This document shows positions 36,403-45,283 of a DNA stretch of 64,000 bases, piece by piece. How positions within the stretch are numbered: position 1 is the stretch's first letter; each line of letters opens with the position of its first letter. Position numbers and translations under genes: made by a program. Under the pieces are notes generated by a model. The model worked only from the letters and a program-made list of their open reading frames with translations. It did not search any database and was not told the DNA's origin. Source of the DNA: Azophilus sp965200465 (GTDB lineage: Bacteria; Pseudomonadota; Gammaproteobacteria; Pseudomonadales; Azotimanducaceae); the NCBI GenBank assembly GCA_965200465.1, contig OZ241358.1, positions 1,798,001 to 1,862,000 of the forward strand, in the 5' to 3' direction.

Positions 36403-36972
36403 CTAGCCCGCCGCGGCCTGCACCGCGGCAAGCACCTCCTCCATCGGCGGCCTTTGCCGATACCCCGGCACGGCGAACTTCGCCACTATGGCCCCTTCCG
36501 GAGAAATGAGGAAAATGCCCGGATGGGGGACGCCGTAGGCGCCGTGGCCGGGCTCGTACTCCTCGTTCAACACATCAAAGCCGATCGCATGCTTGGCGCC
36601 CTCATCGCTGAGCAAGGGATAGCCCAGTTCCCGGTCGGCGTGAAAGGACGCCAGCACCTCCAGGTCGTCATAGGTCATGCCGGCCACCTGTACGCCGACC
36701 GCTTCAAACCGCTCCCGCCATTCCTCCAGTTGAACCAACTGGTGCATGCAGAAGGGTCACCAATCGGCGGAGCGGTTCATGAACAGCAGCAACCCCCGCT
36801 CACCCGCCAAGGACGCCAAGTCCCGCAGGGCGCCGCTTTGGTCTTGGGCCTCAATGGCCGGCGCCTTGGCGCCCACGGCCAAGCCCCAACCATCCGCATA
36901 GTCCTCCGCCAGCGCCGCCGGCGCCAGCATGGCCGCCAGCCAAGCGGCCGCGGCGATCATTGCTTGCTTCAT
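36403..36972 (-). CDS. periplasmic redoxin selenoprotein with a UPFC active site (in-frame TGA read as Sec)
   Basis: ATG 36972 has GAGGACG about eight bases upstream. The product is a 189-residue AhpC/TSA-redoxin protein with signal peptide (1-23, AALA-ED). The frame is interrupted by TGA at 36757-36759 exactly where this family has the first active-site cysteine: RSADW-(U72)-PFC. On both sides the sequence is intact redoxin (GLLLFMNRSADW before; QLEEWRERFEAVGVQVAGMTYDD and GYPLLSDEG after). A hairpin suited to a bacterial SECIS starts 14 bases after the TGA. It likely reduces peroxides or disulfides in the periplasm. It requires selABCD elsewhere in the genome. It is probably the first gene of the TRAP-Mla-HpnN operon. 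Confidence 0.88.
36726..36742 (-). promoter_or_regulatory. putative bacterial SECIS hairpin in the redoxin mRNA
   Basis: In the mRNA a perfect 7-bp stem, CCAGUUG with CAACUGG, closes a GUU loop. It begins 14 nt after the UGA and its loop lies about 22 nt after it. Bacterial SECIS elements lie inside the coding region just downstream of the Sec codon and have a G in the first loop positions. Position and loop both fit. Confidence 0.7.
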
Positions 36973-37054
36973 GTCAGTCGTCCTCGTCAAGCCATTGCGA
37001 TGAATGCGGGCATGATCGAAGCCAAGGGGCCTGCTGTCAAGGCGCCCCGCGGTA

Positions 37055-37097
37055 ACAGGCTCTCCACGGTGAACGGCCCCGCCATGGACGCACTTCT
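37055..37097 (-). repeat. degenerate fragment of the type III mod gene
   Basis: Twenty-two bases at 37055-37076 are identical to 42632-42653 inside mod (codons for the segment GPFTVESLSP). Similarity continues through the CTTCTTG at 37093-37099 with a few changes and one 3-bp gap. The orientation is the same as in mod. No open mod frame surrounds it, so it looks like a remnant at the left border of the defence island. Confidence 0.6.
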
Positions 37098-37256
37098 TGG
37101 GGATGCATGCTACGATCGACTTGCAGGTGCGGGCGCGGGGCCAGACGCCCGGGTCGGGATCCGGTGCCGGGATGCCGGGTTTATGTTGAGGTGCGCTGGC
37201 TGAATCTGCGCACCAGTTTTCGCTTGACACGAAATTGGATCTGCGCGGAGCGGGCG

Positions 37257-38264
37257 ATGATTCGTACCTACGACATGTTCAGCGGGCTGGGCGGAGGCAG
37301 CCGCGGTGCTGCTGCGGCCGGGGCGACGATCGTGGGCGGCGTTGACGCATGGGATCTTGCTGTCCAAGTCTTCGCCGACAACTTTCCGGATGCCTGCGTC
37401 AACGCAGCACCCGTCGAGCGTCAAGATCCATGCCAAATCGTTAAGGAACTGGGGCGGATAGATCTCCTCTTGGCGTCGCCGGAATGCACGAGCCACAGTT
37501 GCGCCCGCGGAGGACGCCCGCGGTCAGACGCAAGCCGCGAACTCGCATTCGAGGCTCTGCGCTACGCCCGCGCCATGTCACCTCGGTGGATCGTGATCGA
37601 GAACGTGATCCCGATGCGGTCTTGGTCCCGCTACCCGGAGCTCTTGGCCGGCCTGCGCCGCTTGGGATACCAAGTCGCGGAGCACGTTTTGGACGCCGCG
37701 GACCACGGCGTCCCACAGCGACGCAGAAGGCTCTTCCTGCTCTGTGACCGAGAGGCGCAGCCGCCCTCGCGCATCCTCAAAAGGCGCGGGCCAAAGCCCT
37801 CGGCGACTAGGGTGCTCGATCGGCCGGGCACTTGGCACCGGTCTCCTCTCTACAGCCGCAGCCGTGCAGCTGCCACGATTGCTCGTGCTCGCAAAGCCGT
37901 TGCTGCTTTGGGCGACAACTCGCCGTTCCTGATCGTGTATTACGGCAACGACGGCGCCGGCGGCTGGCAGCCGCTGATGGCACCATTGCGCACGGTCACC
38001 ACGATTGACCGGTTTGGGCTCTGCGAGCCCTCGCCGGACGGCGCGACGCTGAGAATGCTCCAAGTTCCCGAACTCGCGCGCGCCATGGGATTCAATGACG
38101 ACCTCATCCTGCGCCGAGGCACACGTCGGGAGCGGATCATGATGCTCGGCAACGCGGTGTGCCCGCCGGTCATGCAGGCGGCAGTCGAGGCGCTCGTTGG
38201 AAGTGGCGTACCGGAGCCCAAGGCCAAGCGCCGCACGTTGAGGACGGTCGGCGTCCTACATTGA
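37257..38264 (+). CDS. DNA (cytosine-5-)-methyltransferase
   Basis: This 335-residue C5 methyltransferase starts at ATG 37257 with GGAG six bases upstream. Motif I is TYDMFSGLGGGSRG, the catalytic loop ASPECTSHS puts Cys77 two residues after Pro (a variant of the usual PCQ seen in several mobile C5 enzymes), motif VI is VIENV, motif VIII QRRRRLF, motif X GNAVCPPVMQA. The region between VIII and IX is short, so the target-recognition domain is small. No paired restriction endonuclease is adjacent. It may be an orphan or protective methylase. Its stop overlaps the convergent receiver gene by 9 bp. Confidence 0.88.
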   Translation: MIRTYDMFSGLGGGSRGAAAAGATIVGGVDAWDLAVQVFADNFPDACVNAAPVERQDPCQIVKELGRIDLLLASPECTSHSCARGGRPRSDASRELAFEALRYARAMSPRWIVIENVIPMRSWSRYPELLAGLRRLGYQVAEHVLDAADHGVPQRRRRLFLLCDREAQPPSRILKRRGPKPSATRVLDRPGTWHRSPLYSRSRAAATIARARKAVAALGDNSPFLIVYYGNDGAGGWQPLMAPLRTVTTIDRFGLCEPSPDGATLRMLQVPELARAMGFNDDLILRRGTRRERIMMLGNAVCPPVMQAAVEALVGSGVPEPKAKRRTLRTVGVLH

Positions 38265-39587
38265 AACGATGCCAGGGCGGGTCAGATAGCTGCCGGCATG
38301 TGCAATCAGGTGCATCAATAGCTGCTCCCGAAGCCGGTAAGCCGGCTGCCAAGCCTCTGCGGTGGCCGCCGGCACTATGTTGATGGCGTAGCGGGCGTTG
38401 ACGGCGAGGACAAACGGGGCTTCGTGCGACTCCGTGACAAGCGTGGGCGACGACCACACCGACATGGGTCGACTCTTGCGCCCATATAAATCCTTGGGGA
38501 CTTCGAGCCCCAACAGATACATGAGTGGACCGGATCGGTTCTGAGCGTAGTCGCAAGCGGCGCCAACGCGGACTAGCCGCGGCCGGCATTGTCCACCATC
38601 TTCCTTCCTCAGCTTGTGCTCCCCTTCCAATAGTTCGCACCGAGTCACGCCGAAACGAGCCGTCATCTCTTCATCTGTCCACCAAGCTTCGGGCAATTCC
38701 ACTACCGCGCCCCAGTCAACGGGCCTGATGGTCTCCGATGCAGGATCCGCGACGTGAAGCATTCGGTTGATCTTGCCGGACCGCGTCGAGTCCAGCGCCG
38801 TGCTGCTATCGCCCGTAAGTGCGCCACGCCATGCCTCTGACGCAGCTTCGGCCCCCTGCTGGTTGACGATCCGATCGGCAAGGATGGGCGCGAGGGCGGA
38901 CGTGATCGCCGCTCGGGGATCGTCCGCGACGTGGGATTCGCCAACTGCGGCCTGCGCCAAGCGCGTCAGAACGTCCCCAAGGCCATCCGCAAAACTCGCG
39001 CTACGCTGGTTCTCCGCCGGCACCAGTTCCATCAGGGTGGCGAGCGTCTCGCCGGCGGCTGCCAGAACGTCGCCCTCCCAAGAGAGAAGAGCTGCGAGCT
39101 GGGGTATGTCCTTGACGGTGGCAGCTACCGCATCGCGTAGAGCCCGCGCTTTGTCGGCAAGGATTTCGCCGGTATCGACGTTGATAAAGCGGTCCTTGGG
39201 TAGGCCGACGACGGCGAGCGGTCTTGCATAGAGATTGGCCGGTTCGATGGATTCGTCGAGGTAGTCCGTTAGCTGTCGGACTGATTGCGGGTAGGCGGTC
39301 CACACGACCAATACGAAGGGGCCGCCAGTCGGCGAAATGTGGTCCACTAGAAGGCCCGCAATGTGCGCAAAGTGCTGCTTGTCGTCCGTCGTCGGCGTGT
39401 GGTCGAGCAGGTGGAGGTCCAGAAAGAGCGCCCGCACACCCTTGAAGTTCGTCTTGTCGAGGCCCTTTTCGGGTTCATAGGTGACTCCGAGGCACGGCGA
39501 TCCGAGCTCCTGGAACACGTTGAGAATCGCATCAAGGTGCTCGGGCTCGTCATCTACGACGATGAATCGTGGCGGCGTGAAGATCAT
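38256..39587 (-). CDS. receiver-domain protein with large unknown C-terminal region
   Basis: This 443-residue protein has an N-terminal receiver (about 1-130): FIVVDDEPEH with Asp12-Asp13, the phosphoacceptor Asp57 in LFLDLHLLDHT, and VVWTAYPQSV where receivers have the signalling Thr/Ser. The remaining 310 residues match no output domain I know; they include a helical middle and a C-terminal beta-rich section. Its ATG overlaps the kinase stop by ATGA (39584-39587). It probably responds to that kinase. The pair follows the type III Mod gene and is likely part of a defence module. Confidence 0.75.
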   Translation of the reverse strand: MIFTPPRFIVVDDEPEHLDAILNVFQELGSPCLGVTYEPEKGLDKTNFKGVRALFLDLHLLDHTPTTDDKQHFAHIAGLLVDHISPTGGPFVLVVWTAYPQSVRQLTDYLDESIEPANLYARPLAVVGLPKDRFINVDTGEILADKARALRDAVAATVKDIPQLAALLSWEGDVLAAAGETLATLMELVPAENQRSASFADGLGDVLTRLAQAAVGESHVADDPRAAITSALAPILADRIVNQQGAEAASEAWRGALTGDSSTALDSTRSGKINRMLHVADPASETIRPVDWGAVVELPEAWWTDEEMTARFGVTRCELLEGEHKLRKEDGGQCRPRLVRVGAACDYAQNRSGPLMYLLGLEVPKDLYGRKSRPMSVWSSPTLVTESHEAPFVLAVNARYAINIVPAATAEAWQPAYRLREQLLMHLIAHAGSYLTRPGIVSM

Positions 39588-41761
39588 TGCTGGCCCTCCT
39601 GCGGAAAAACCAGCGCCACTATAGCCCCGTCGAACGCCTCGGCCACTTCGGCCTCGCTTCGGTCCGGAAACGCCAAGTGCCCGCCTCCAAGCTCCATTAC
39701 CATTTGTGCATAGTAGAGGCCAAGGCCCATTCCCTCCGGGCGTCGGCTGAAGAACGGGCGCGTCAACTCATCCGGCCCGTCCTGCAATCCAGTGCCGGTG
39801 TCAGCCACCACGACCGACGGACCGGAGCCCATGTCCAAGTTGATGCTCAGATGAATCGCCCTCTTGGATGCATTTTCGTCTCCCTCCGGCCAGCGCACTC
39901 GAAGCCAATAGAAGGCGTTATCGAGGAGGTTGTTCAATGCCCCTAGTGCCAAGCCAAAGACGAAGTTGGCAGTAGCGTTCGGCACGTCATCTTCCAAAGC
40001 CGGACACTCCAGACGAACGTGGTGTTTGCGAAACCTCACCCGATTGATGTCCCGCACTCGGCGGATCAGATTCTTCAGGCTGTTGGGGCGTCGCTTGCCC
40101 TTGCGCAACAGATCGGCGAAGCCGCCGAGAAGGCCCGCCAGCTCGCGGGCCCTTAGCCGGATGGCCTCGCGTTTACCCCCGGCTTCGATCAACTCGCATA
40201 AACTGCTAACCCCGTGCTCCACCTCGTGGAAGAGAACCGCGAGACCCATACCAGAAAGGCCCGCGCGCAGTATGGAGTCGCGCAGTTCGTTGTAGTCGCT
40301 CTCCAGCTTGTCGATGAGTGGCTCGAACTCATCCTTCAAGTTATGTTCGTCAGCGGCATTTCGCAACTGTTGTAGTGGTCGCTTGATGAGTTTCGTCTCG
40401 CGGTCCTGTGCTCCGCCGATGATCCTGCGAATGTGGCTCTTGTCCTTTTCGCGTTCAATTTCCAAGGGCGTCAACGTTCCAAGGACGATCTGTTTCAGCC
40501 GCCCCAACGCGGCGTTCTCAACAAATCCCTCACGGTTAGTCTTCTCGTGCAATCCCGTGCTACTCTCAAGAGAGAGGTCGACGGCGCCCACCACTATGTT
40601 CCGGCTAAGCATCCGAGCGGGCGTATTGACGCGGCGCAGGTCAAGCCCCAACCAGTCGTCATCCCGTTCACCGTAGTTGTAGACCCGGATGCCGTCGCGG
40701 TAGAGCCGGATGCCGCCGTTCTCATCCAAGTAGTTCTTGATGAGCCTAGGTTCGCCGAGCTTGGAGAGGACGGCTGGATCCCTATCGAAAACGTATAATT
40801 CTCCCTTGACAGGGCCGATTCCATCGGCAAAGGAGGCATCGGCGCGAACGGGCTTCGGGCGGCCACTGCCCAAGCCCATGTCTTCGACCTCGCTCAAACC
40901 AGCATCAGGCGTGATGAGCAACGGTTCACTGTCCTCGCTTCTCGCATCCCGATCTTCCAGTTTGATGCCCGCAACGCCACGAAAACGATACTGCCATTCG
41001 AAGCGGCCGTCATCGAAACGAAAACGGTAGTGCCAAGGCGCACGTTCCCGCAGCGTATCGACATCCGGTACATCTGCTACCCAATCCTCATGACCCGGGA
41101 CCTCCAGCCACGGCGAAAACTCGTCGGACCCTCGCTCGAATGGCGATGTGATGGACGTGATCTGACGTTGCAGGCGGCGCACCTCGCCCCGGGTCCATCT
41201 CTCTCGCAGACCGGAGATCGTGATGCGGGTACCGGTGTTGTCTTGCGAGAAGAATTTCGGTTCTCGCGTAGTCACCTGGACCGTGGCATCCGAGAGATTC
41301 TGCTGTTGGATCAGGGCGTTCCAATCGATGGAGACCACGCACTCGGGTTCTCCACAGGCTCGGCTGACGACCTCGATGCGGTTCCCCAGCTTGTGGGCCG
41401 CGAACCGACCAAGACCCTTTTCGCCAAGGGGGAGCCGGCCCCGCCCTGTCCGCCGCAGCGCCGCCCGTTGCCGGGCGCGGTGGTCATGTCCTGGAACCAG
41501 CCAGATGTCGCGAATGGTCTCCAGAGTCATCCCGCCGCCATCGTCTTCGACCACGATGCTCGCATTGGCGCTCTCCACATCTGCCAAGACGATTCTGACC
41601 ATGCGCGCGTCGGCATCGTAGGCGTTCTTCACCAGTTCGAAGACCGCCAGCCGGGCGGAGCCGATCAGCTCATCGCCAAGGAGCTGGAGAATGCGCGCCC
41701 GCGGCCTGAACGGCAGCGCCAAAGTTGCACCGCCCAGCTTGGACGTCGCTTGGCTAGACAC
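39584..41761 (-). CDS. GHKL ATPase / histidine kinase with two ATP-binding domains
   Basis: This 725-residue soluble protein has no membrane segment. The N-terminal GHKL domain (about 25-160) reads LAVFELVKNAYDADA, VEDDGGGM and GEKGLGRFAAHKLG, as in Hsp90/MORC-like ATPases. A long middle region follows, then a DHp-like helix with LFHEVEHGV (candidate phosphorylated His512), and a second HATPase_c domain (about 600-720) with NNLLDNAFYW, VADTGTGL and GMGLGLYYAQMVM. It overlaps the mod stop by 8 bp and the receiver gene by 4 bp. Such double-GHKL kinases paired with receivers recur in defence islands; the sensed trigger is unknown. Confidence 0.82.
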   Translation of the reverse strand: MSSQATSKLGGATLALPFRPRARILQLLGDELIGSARLAVFELVKNAYDADARMVRIVLADVESANASIVVEDDGGGMTLETIRDIWLVPGHDHRARQRAALRRTGRGRLPLGEKGLGRFAAHKLGNRIEVVSRACGEPECVVSIDWNALIQQQNLSDATVQVTTREPKFFSQDNTGTRITISGLRERWTRGEVRRLQRQITSITSPFERGSDEFSPWLEVPGHEDWVADVPDVDTLRERAPWHYRFRFDDGRFEWQYRFRGVAGIKLEDRDARSEDSEPLLITPDAGLSEVEDMGLGSGRPKPVRADASFADGIGPVKGELYVFDRDPAVLSKLGEPRLIKNYLDENGGIRLYRDGIRVYNYGERDDDWLGLDLRRVNTPARMLSRNIVVGAVDLSLESSTGLHEKTNREGFVENAALGRLKQIVLGTLTPLEIEREKDKSHIRRIIGGAQDRETKLIKRPLQQLRNAADEHNLKDEFEPLIDKLESDYNELRDSILRAGLSGMGLAVLFHEVEHGVSSLCELIEAGGKREAIRLRARELAGLLGGFADLLRKGKRRPNSLKNLIRRVRDINRVRFRKHHVRLECPALEDDVPNATANFVFGLALGALNNLLDNAFYWLRVRWPEGDENASKRAIHLSINLDMGSGPSVVVADTGTGLQDGPDELTRPFFSRRPEGMGLGLYYAQMVMELGGGHLAFPDRSEAEVAEAFDGAIVALVFPQEGQQ

Positions 41762-44555
41762 GCACCACCTTCATCACCTCGTCCCCCAAGTGGTTGATGA
41801 CCTTCACCGCGATGCGGCCGGAGCTTGGCCTCTCGAACGGCCGCGAGACGTCGCTGTAGAGGGTGTTCCAAGCGTCCGCATCGATTTCGGCCTTCAGCGT
41901 GGTCTTCAAGGACTTGTAGGGATCGGTGGCGTTGGCGCCGAGGAAGTAGGCGTGGCGGACGAAGAAGCTCTCGCCGTTGTAGTCCGTATCGACGAACCAG
42001 CAGGCGATGCCGTCGGCGTTGTCGCTGCGGATGTCGCCGGAGCCGGGGTGGTAGACGTCCACGCCGTGGACGCGCACGCGCAGTTGGCCGCCCTCCGCTT
42101 CCTCCACGGCGATGTCCGGTTCGCCGAAGACGACGAACAGGTTGCCCTTGCCGGTGTTCTTCAAGTCTTCGGCCATGTGCAGGTCTGCGTTCATGCGCGC
42201 CTTCAGCACGGACAACGCGCCGAGCTTGGCGAACTCGGAGGCGCCGGCGTCGTAGTTGAAGGCGCAGGCGATGAGCACGTCGAAGCCGGCTTCGGCGGCT
42301 TCGCGGGCGGCGTCCACCAGGTCTGGGCGGGAGACGGTGCCGAACTCCGGGGCGACGAAGATGCCGGCGCGGCGCTCGCTGCCGGTCTCCTCGTCGCCTT
42401 CCGGGTAGCGGCCTTCGGCGCAGACGGCATCGCCGGGCCAAGGGGTGAGCGCGGTGAAGGCGATCCTGTCTTCCTTGTGCGCTTGCTGGACGCCGGCGGT
42501 GCGCAGGTTGTCGAGGATGATGGCGGCGAAGTCGCGCTTCTCGCCGCCAGTCACTTGATAGACGGCCCTCGCCTCGGCGACGCCGTCCGCGTCCAGCGGT
42601 TCCGTTTGGGCATCCAAGACGCGGTGGGGAGACAGGCTCTCCACGGTGAACGGGCCGGCCACGCGGACGCGCTTCTTGTCCTCGAAGGGGCGGTCGTAGA
42701 GGTGTTCGTAGTCCGCCTTGGCGGCGATGGAGGCGTCGATCTCCCGCTGCCGTTCGATGCGCCGCTCCCACCACTGGGCATGAAGCCGCTGCGCTTTCTC
42801 TGGCCACTCGGCTTCCGCGTTGCGCGGAATCTCCCACTCTTCCCACTCCTGCTTGAGAGCTTTGTTGAGCTTCTCGCGCAGCGGTTCCAACGTGGCTTGG
42901 TGGTTGTCGAAGATGACGTCGATCTCGGCGTTGTTGGCGATGGATTTGAGGGTGATGTGCGGCACGCGCTCATAGACGAAGCCCTGCCGGACCGCACTCT
43001 GCGTAGGGTTCTCCGAAGGCACCTTACGCGACAGCTCGGCCTCCTTCTGCCGCCCCTCCGGTGAATCCGCCAGCAGGTAGTAGGGGTAGCGGGCGCCCAT
43101 GACCCGGGCGCGGGCCAAGGCAAGGGCGACGCGGGAGGTGTCGATGGTGATCCAGCGCCGCCCCCACTGCTCGGCGACGTAGGCGGTGGTGCCGGAACCG
43201 CAGGTGGGGTCTAGGACGAGATCGCCGGGGTCGGTGGTCATTAGGATGCAGCGCTCGACGACCTTGCGAAGGGTCTGCACGACATATATTTTGTTGTCCC
43301 CAAAGCCGCTAATCCCCGTGTCCAGCCAAGCCGAAGCCATCGGATAATAGGGGGCGTCAGAGAAGTAGCGGACGTATCGCGGGCTATTCCCTACACGAAT
43401 GATGCGACCAGCGCGCTTTAGCCGCTCGAAGCCGGCCCGGCTTGACTTCCAACCTCCGCTCCGAGGAGCGCCAAATGTGTGACCGCCAAGGGAAAACTCG
43501 AACACCGTTGTCTGGTTTCCGGTCTGAGATCTCATGTCTCCGTGCGCGAACAACCTACCGTGACCCTCCGAAGGCAATGCGCTCTCGTAAACACCTGAGT
43601 CATGCATGACGAACGTATATTGTGTCGCACCCGATTCCCCCCTCACGCGCTCTGCGTACAGCCGTCTGAACTTGAGGTGATCTAGGTCTTTGGCGAACCA
43701 AAGGACGTAGTCGAAGGTCTCATCTACGAAGCGTCCGCCAAGGCCTGACGTCTTCGAGAATTTCAGCAAAACTACGAAGTTGCGCTCCCCAAAGACCTCA
43801 TCCATCACCGCCCGCACTCTGTGTACGTTCTCATCCCCGATCTGCACGAACACCGAGCCGCTCTCCGTCAGCAGATCCCGCGCCACTGTCAGCCGATCGC
43901 GCAGATAGGTCAGATAAGAATGGATGCCATCCCGCCAAGTGTCCCGGAACGCCTTCACCTGCTCCGGTTCCCGGGTGATGTGCTCCGCCTTGCCGTCCTT
44001 CACGTCGCGGCTGGTGGTGGACCACTGGAAGTTGGAGTTGAACTTGATGCCGTAGGGCGGGTCGATGTAGATGCACTGCACCTTGCCGCGCAAGCCCTCG
44101 CGCTCGGCCAGGGACGCCATCACCTGCAGGCTGTCGCCGAGGATCATGCGGTTCGCCCAGTTGGCGTCGTGCTGGTAGAACTCGGTGCGGGCGTTGTCGT
44201 CGGCCAAGCCGTTGAAATCCGCGAACAGATCGACTTGCGGCGCATCCTGCCCGCGCGTCTCGGCACTCTGGCGCAAGAGATCGTCGATCAGCGCCTTCGG
44301 GTGAACCTTCTCCTGAATGAAGAGCGGCGGCGCCGGCACCACGAGATCGGCCCAGTCCTGCACGTCCTTGCCGCGCCACACTAGCTGCGGATCCAAATCC
44401 CGATTAGTGCGCTCGTAAGCCACTTGGATGGGCGAGCGATCATCCGCCGCCAACGCCGTCTGGTACTCCGCCGTGGGAATGTTCTTGCGCGACGCATCGT
44501 CATGCGTCAACGCCTCCACGCGCTTCGGGGTTCGCTGTTTGCGTTTGTTAGCCAT
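41754..44555 (-). CDS. type III restriction-modification system methyltransferase (Mod)
   Basis: This 933-residue beta-class N6-adenine methyltransferase has DPPY at residues 165-168 (YIDPPYGIKFN) ahead of the SAM motif DPTCGSGTT (Asp449), the order expected for type III Mod. The opening KRVEALTHDDASRKNIPTAEY is typical of these proteins. Mod supplies target recognition and methylation and is needed by Res for cleavage. In most systems res follows mod directly; here res lies 6.6 kb upstream with seven genes in between. The kinase gene overlaps the mod stop by 8 bp. No Shine-Dalgarno is evident before ATG 44555. Confidence 0.93.
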   Translation of the reverse strand: MANKRKQRTPKRVEALTHDDASRKNIPTAEYQTALAADDRSPIQVAYERTNRDLDPQLVWRGKDVQDWADLVVPAPPLFIQEKVHPKALIDDLLRQSAETRGQDAPQVDLFADFNGLADDNARTEFYQHDANWANRMILGDSLQVMASLAEREGLRGKVQCIYIDPPYGIKFNSNFQWSTTSRDVKDGKAEHITREPEQVKAFRDTWRDGIHSYLTYLRDRLTVARDLLTESGSVFVQIGDENVHRVRAVMDEVFGERNFVVLLKFSKTSGLGGRFVDETFDYVLWFAKDLDHLKFRRLYAERVRGESGATQYTFVMHDSGVYESALPSEGHGRLFAHGDMRSQTGNQTTVFEFSLGGHTFGAPRSGGWKSSRAGFERLKRAGRIIRVGNSPRYVRYFSDAPYYPMASAWLDTGISGFGDNKIYVVQTLRKVVERCILMTTDPGDLVLDPTCGSGTTAYVAEQWGRRWITIDTSRVALALARARVMGARYPYYLLADSPEGRQKEAELSRKVPSENPTQSAVRQGFVYERVPHITLKSIANNAEIDVIFDNHQATLEPLREKLNKALKQEWEEWEIPRNAEAEWPEKAQRLHAQWWERRIERQREIDASIAAKADYEHLYDRPFEDKKRVRVAGPFTVESLSPHRVLDAQTEPLDADGVAEARAVYQVTGGEKRDFAAIILDNLRTAGVQQAHKEDRIAFTALTPWPGDAVCAEGRYPEGDEETGSERRAGIFVAPEFGTVSRPDLVDAAREAAEAGFDVLIACAFNYDAGASEFAKLGALSVLKARMNADLHMAEDLKNTGKGNLFVVFGEPDIAVEEAEGGQLRVRVHGVDVYHPGSGDIRSDNADGIACWFVDTDYNGESFFVRHAYFLGANATDPYKSLKTTLKAEIDADAWNTLYSDVSRPFERPSSGRIAVKVINHLGDEVMKVVRV

Positions 44556-44572
44556 AGGCGCTGTGCCGGTGC

Positions 44573-45283
44573 CTAGAGCGGACGCTCTTGGCTGGTCGTT
44601 GGCAACGCCGCGTCGCCCGATTCGACGGCGCTGTAGGCGTCCAAGCCGAAGCGCCGTATCGAGGCGATCTCGGATCGCATCACGACGACCTCGCGTTCTT
44701 CGAGGTCGTGCGACTTGGCGTAGTTGTTCGTCAGGCGCAGGTTTCGCGTGTCGCTGTCCCGGTAGCCGCTGAACATCGGCAGAAGGCCCACATCGCCAGA
44801 CCAATTCACATTCGGGCTATTGCCGCGCAACACCAATCCAACGTAGGAGCGCCCGGTCTTCATTGCGACTTCCACTAGAGTTCGATCTTCCAAGGACCGG
44901 CGAAGCAGGGATTCCGCACGACCCTCAGTGTCTTCGGCCCACCGGGCAGCGGCGTCTTGGTCGCTTATCCTCATGTTCATCGCCAAGACGTAGAACAACC
45001 CCCACAGTGCCGCCGCCGCCAACTTGCCGGAGTGCGCAAATGGCACCGCGTATTTCCAGAACGCCTTGAACCTCAACCAACCTTCAGAGTCCGAGGCACC
45101 GCCAAGCGCATCTGCCGCGAGCATCGTCAGATGGGCCACCACGAGAAGGATTGCGCCGGCCGAGGCGGCCGAGAAGAAGAACTGGTAGCCAGTTGTGGCG
45201 GTGAAGGCGCGTCGATGGTAGTGCGTGAAGTTGAGGATGGCGAACCCGAGCAGAACGGGCACCAGCCAAATGCCCAGATTCAA
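44573..45283 (-). CDS. DUF6338-like membrane protein
   Basis: This 236-residue protein has three predicted helices (about 4-19, 34-57, 84-101). A cytosolic C-terminal part follows, with RTLVEVAMKTGRSYVGLVL, a small beta-barrel-like segment resembling Sm folds, and EEREVVVMRSEIASIRRF. It looks like the DUF6338 family, seen near restriction and other defence genes, with no proven function. It overlaps the small upstream gene by ATGA and ends 17 bp before mod. Confidence 0.65.
   Translation of the reverse strand: MNLGIWLVPVLLGFAILNFTHYHRRAFTATTGYQFFFSAASAGAILLVVAHLTMLAADALGGASDSEGWLRFKAFWKYAVPFAHSGKLAAAALWGLFYVLAMNMRISDQDAAARWAEDTEGRAESLLRRSLEDRTLVEVAMKTGRSYVGLVLRGNSPNVNWSGDVGLLPMFSGYRDSDTRNLRLTNNYAKSHDLEEREVVVMRSEIASIRRFGLDAYSAVESGDAALPTTSQERPL

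Noticed and set aside
36757..36759. TGA in the redoxin as a plain nonsense mutation or two separate genes
   Set aside because: The TGA falls exactly on the active-site Cys position, both flanks are intact redoxin, and a SECIS-like hairpin follows.
37224..37256. TTGACA as a -35 box for the C5 methyltransferase gene
   Set aside because: No acceptable -10 element at 16-18 bases.
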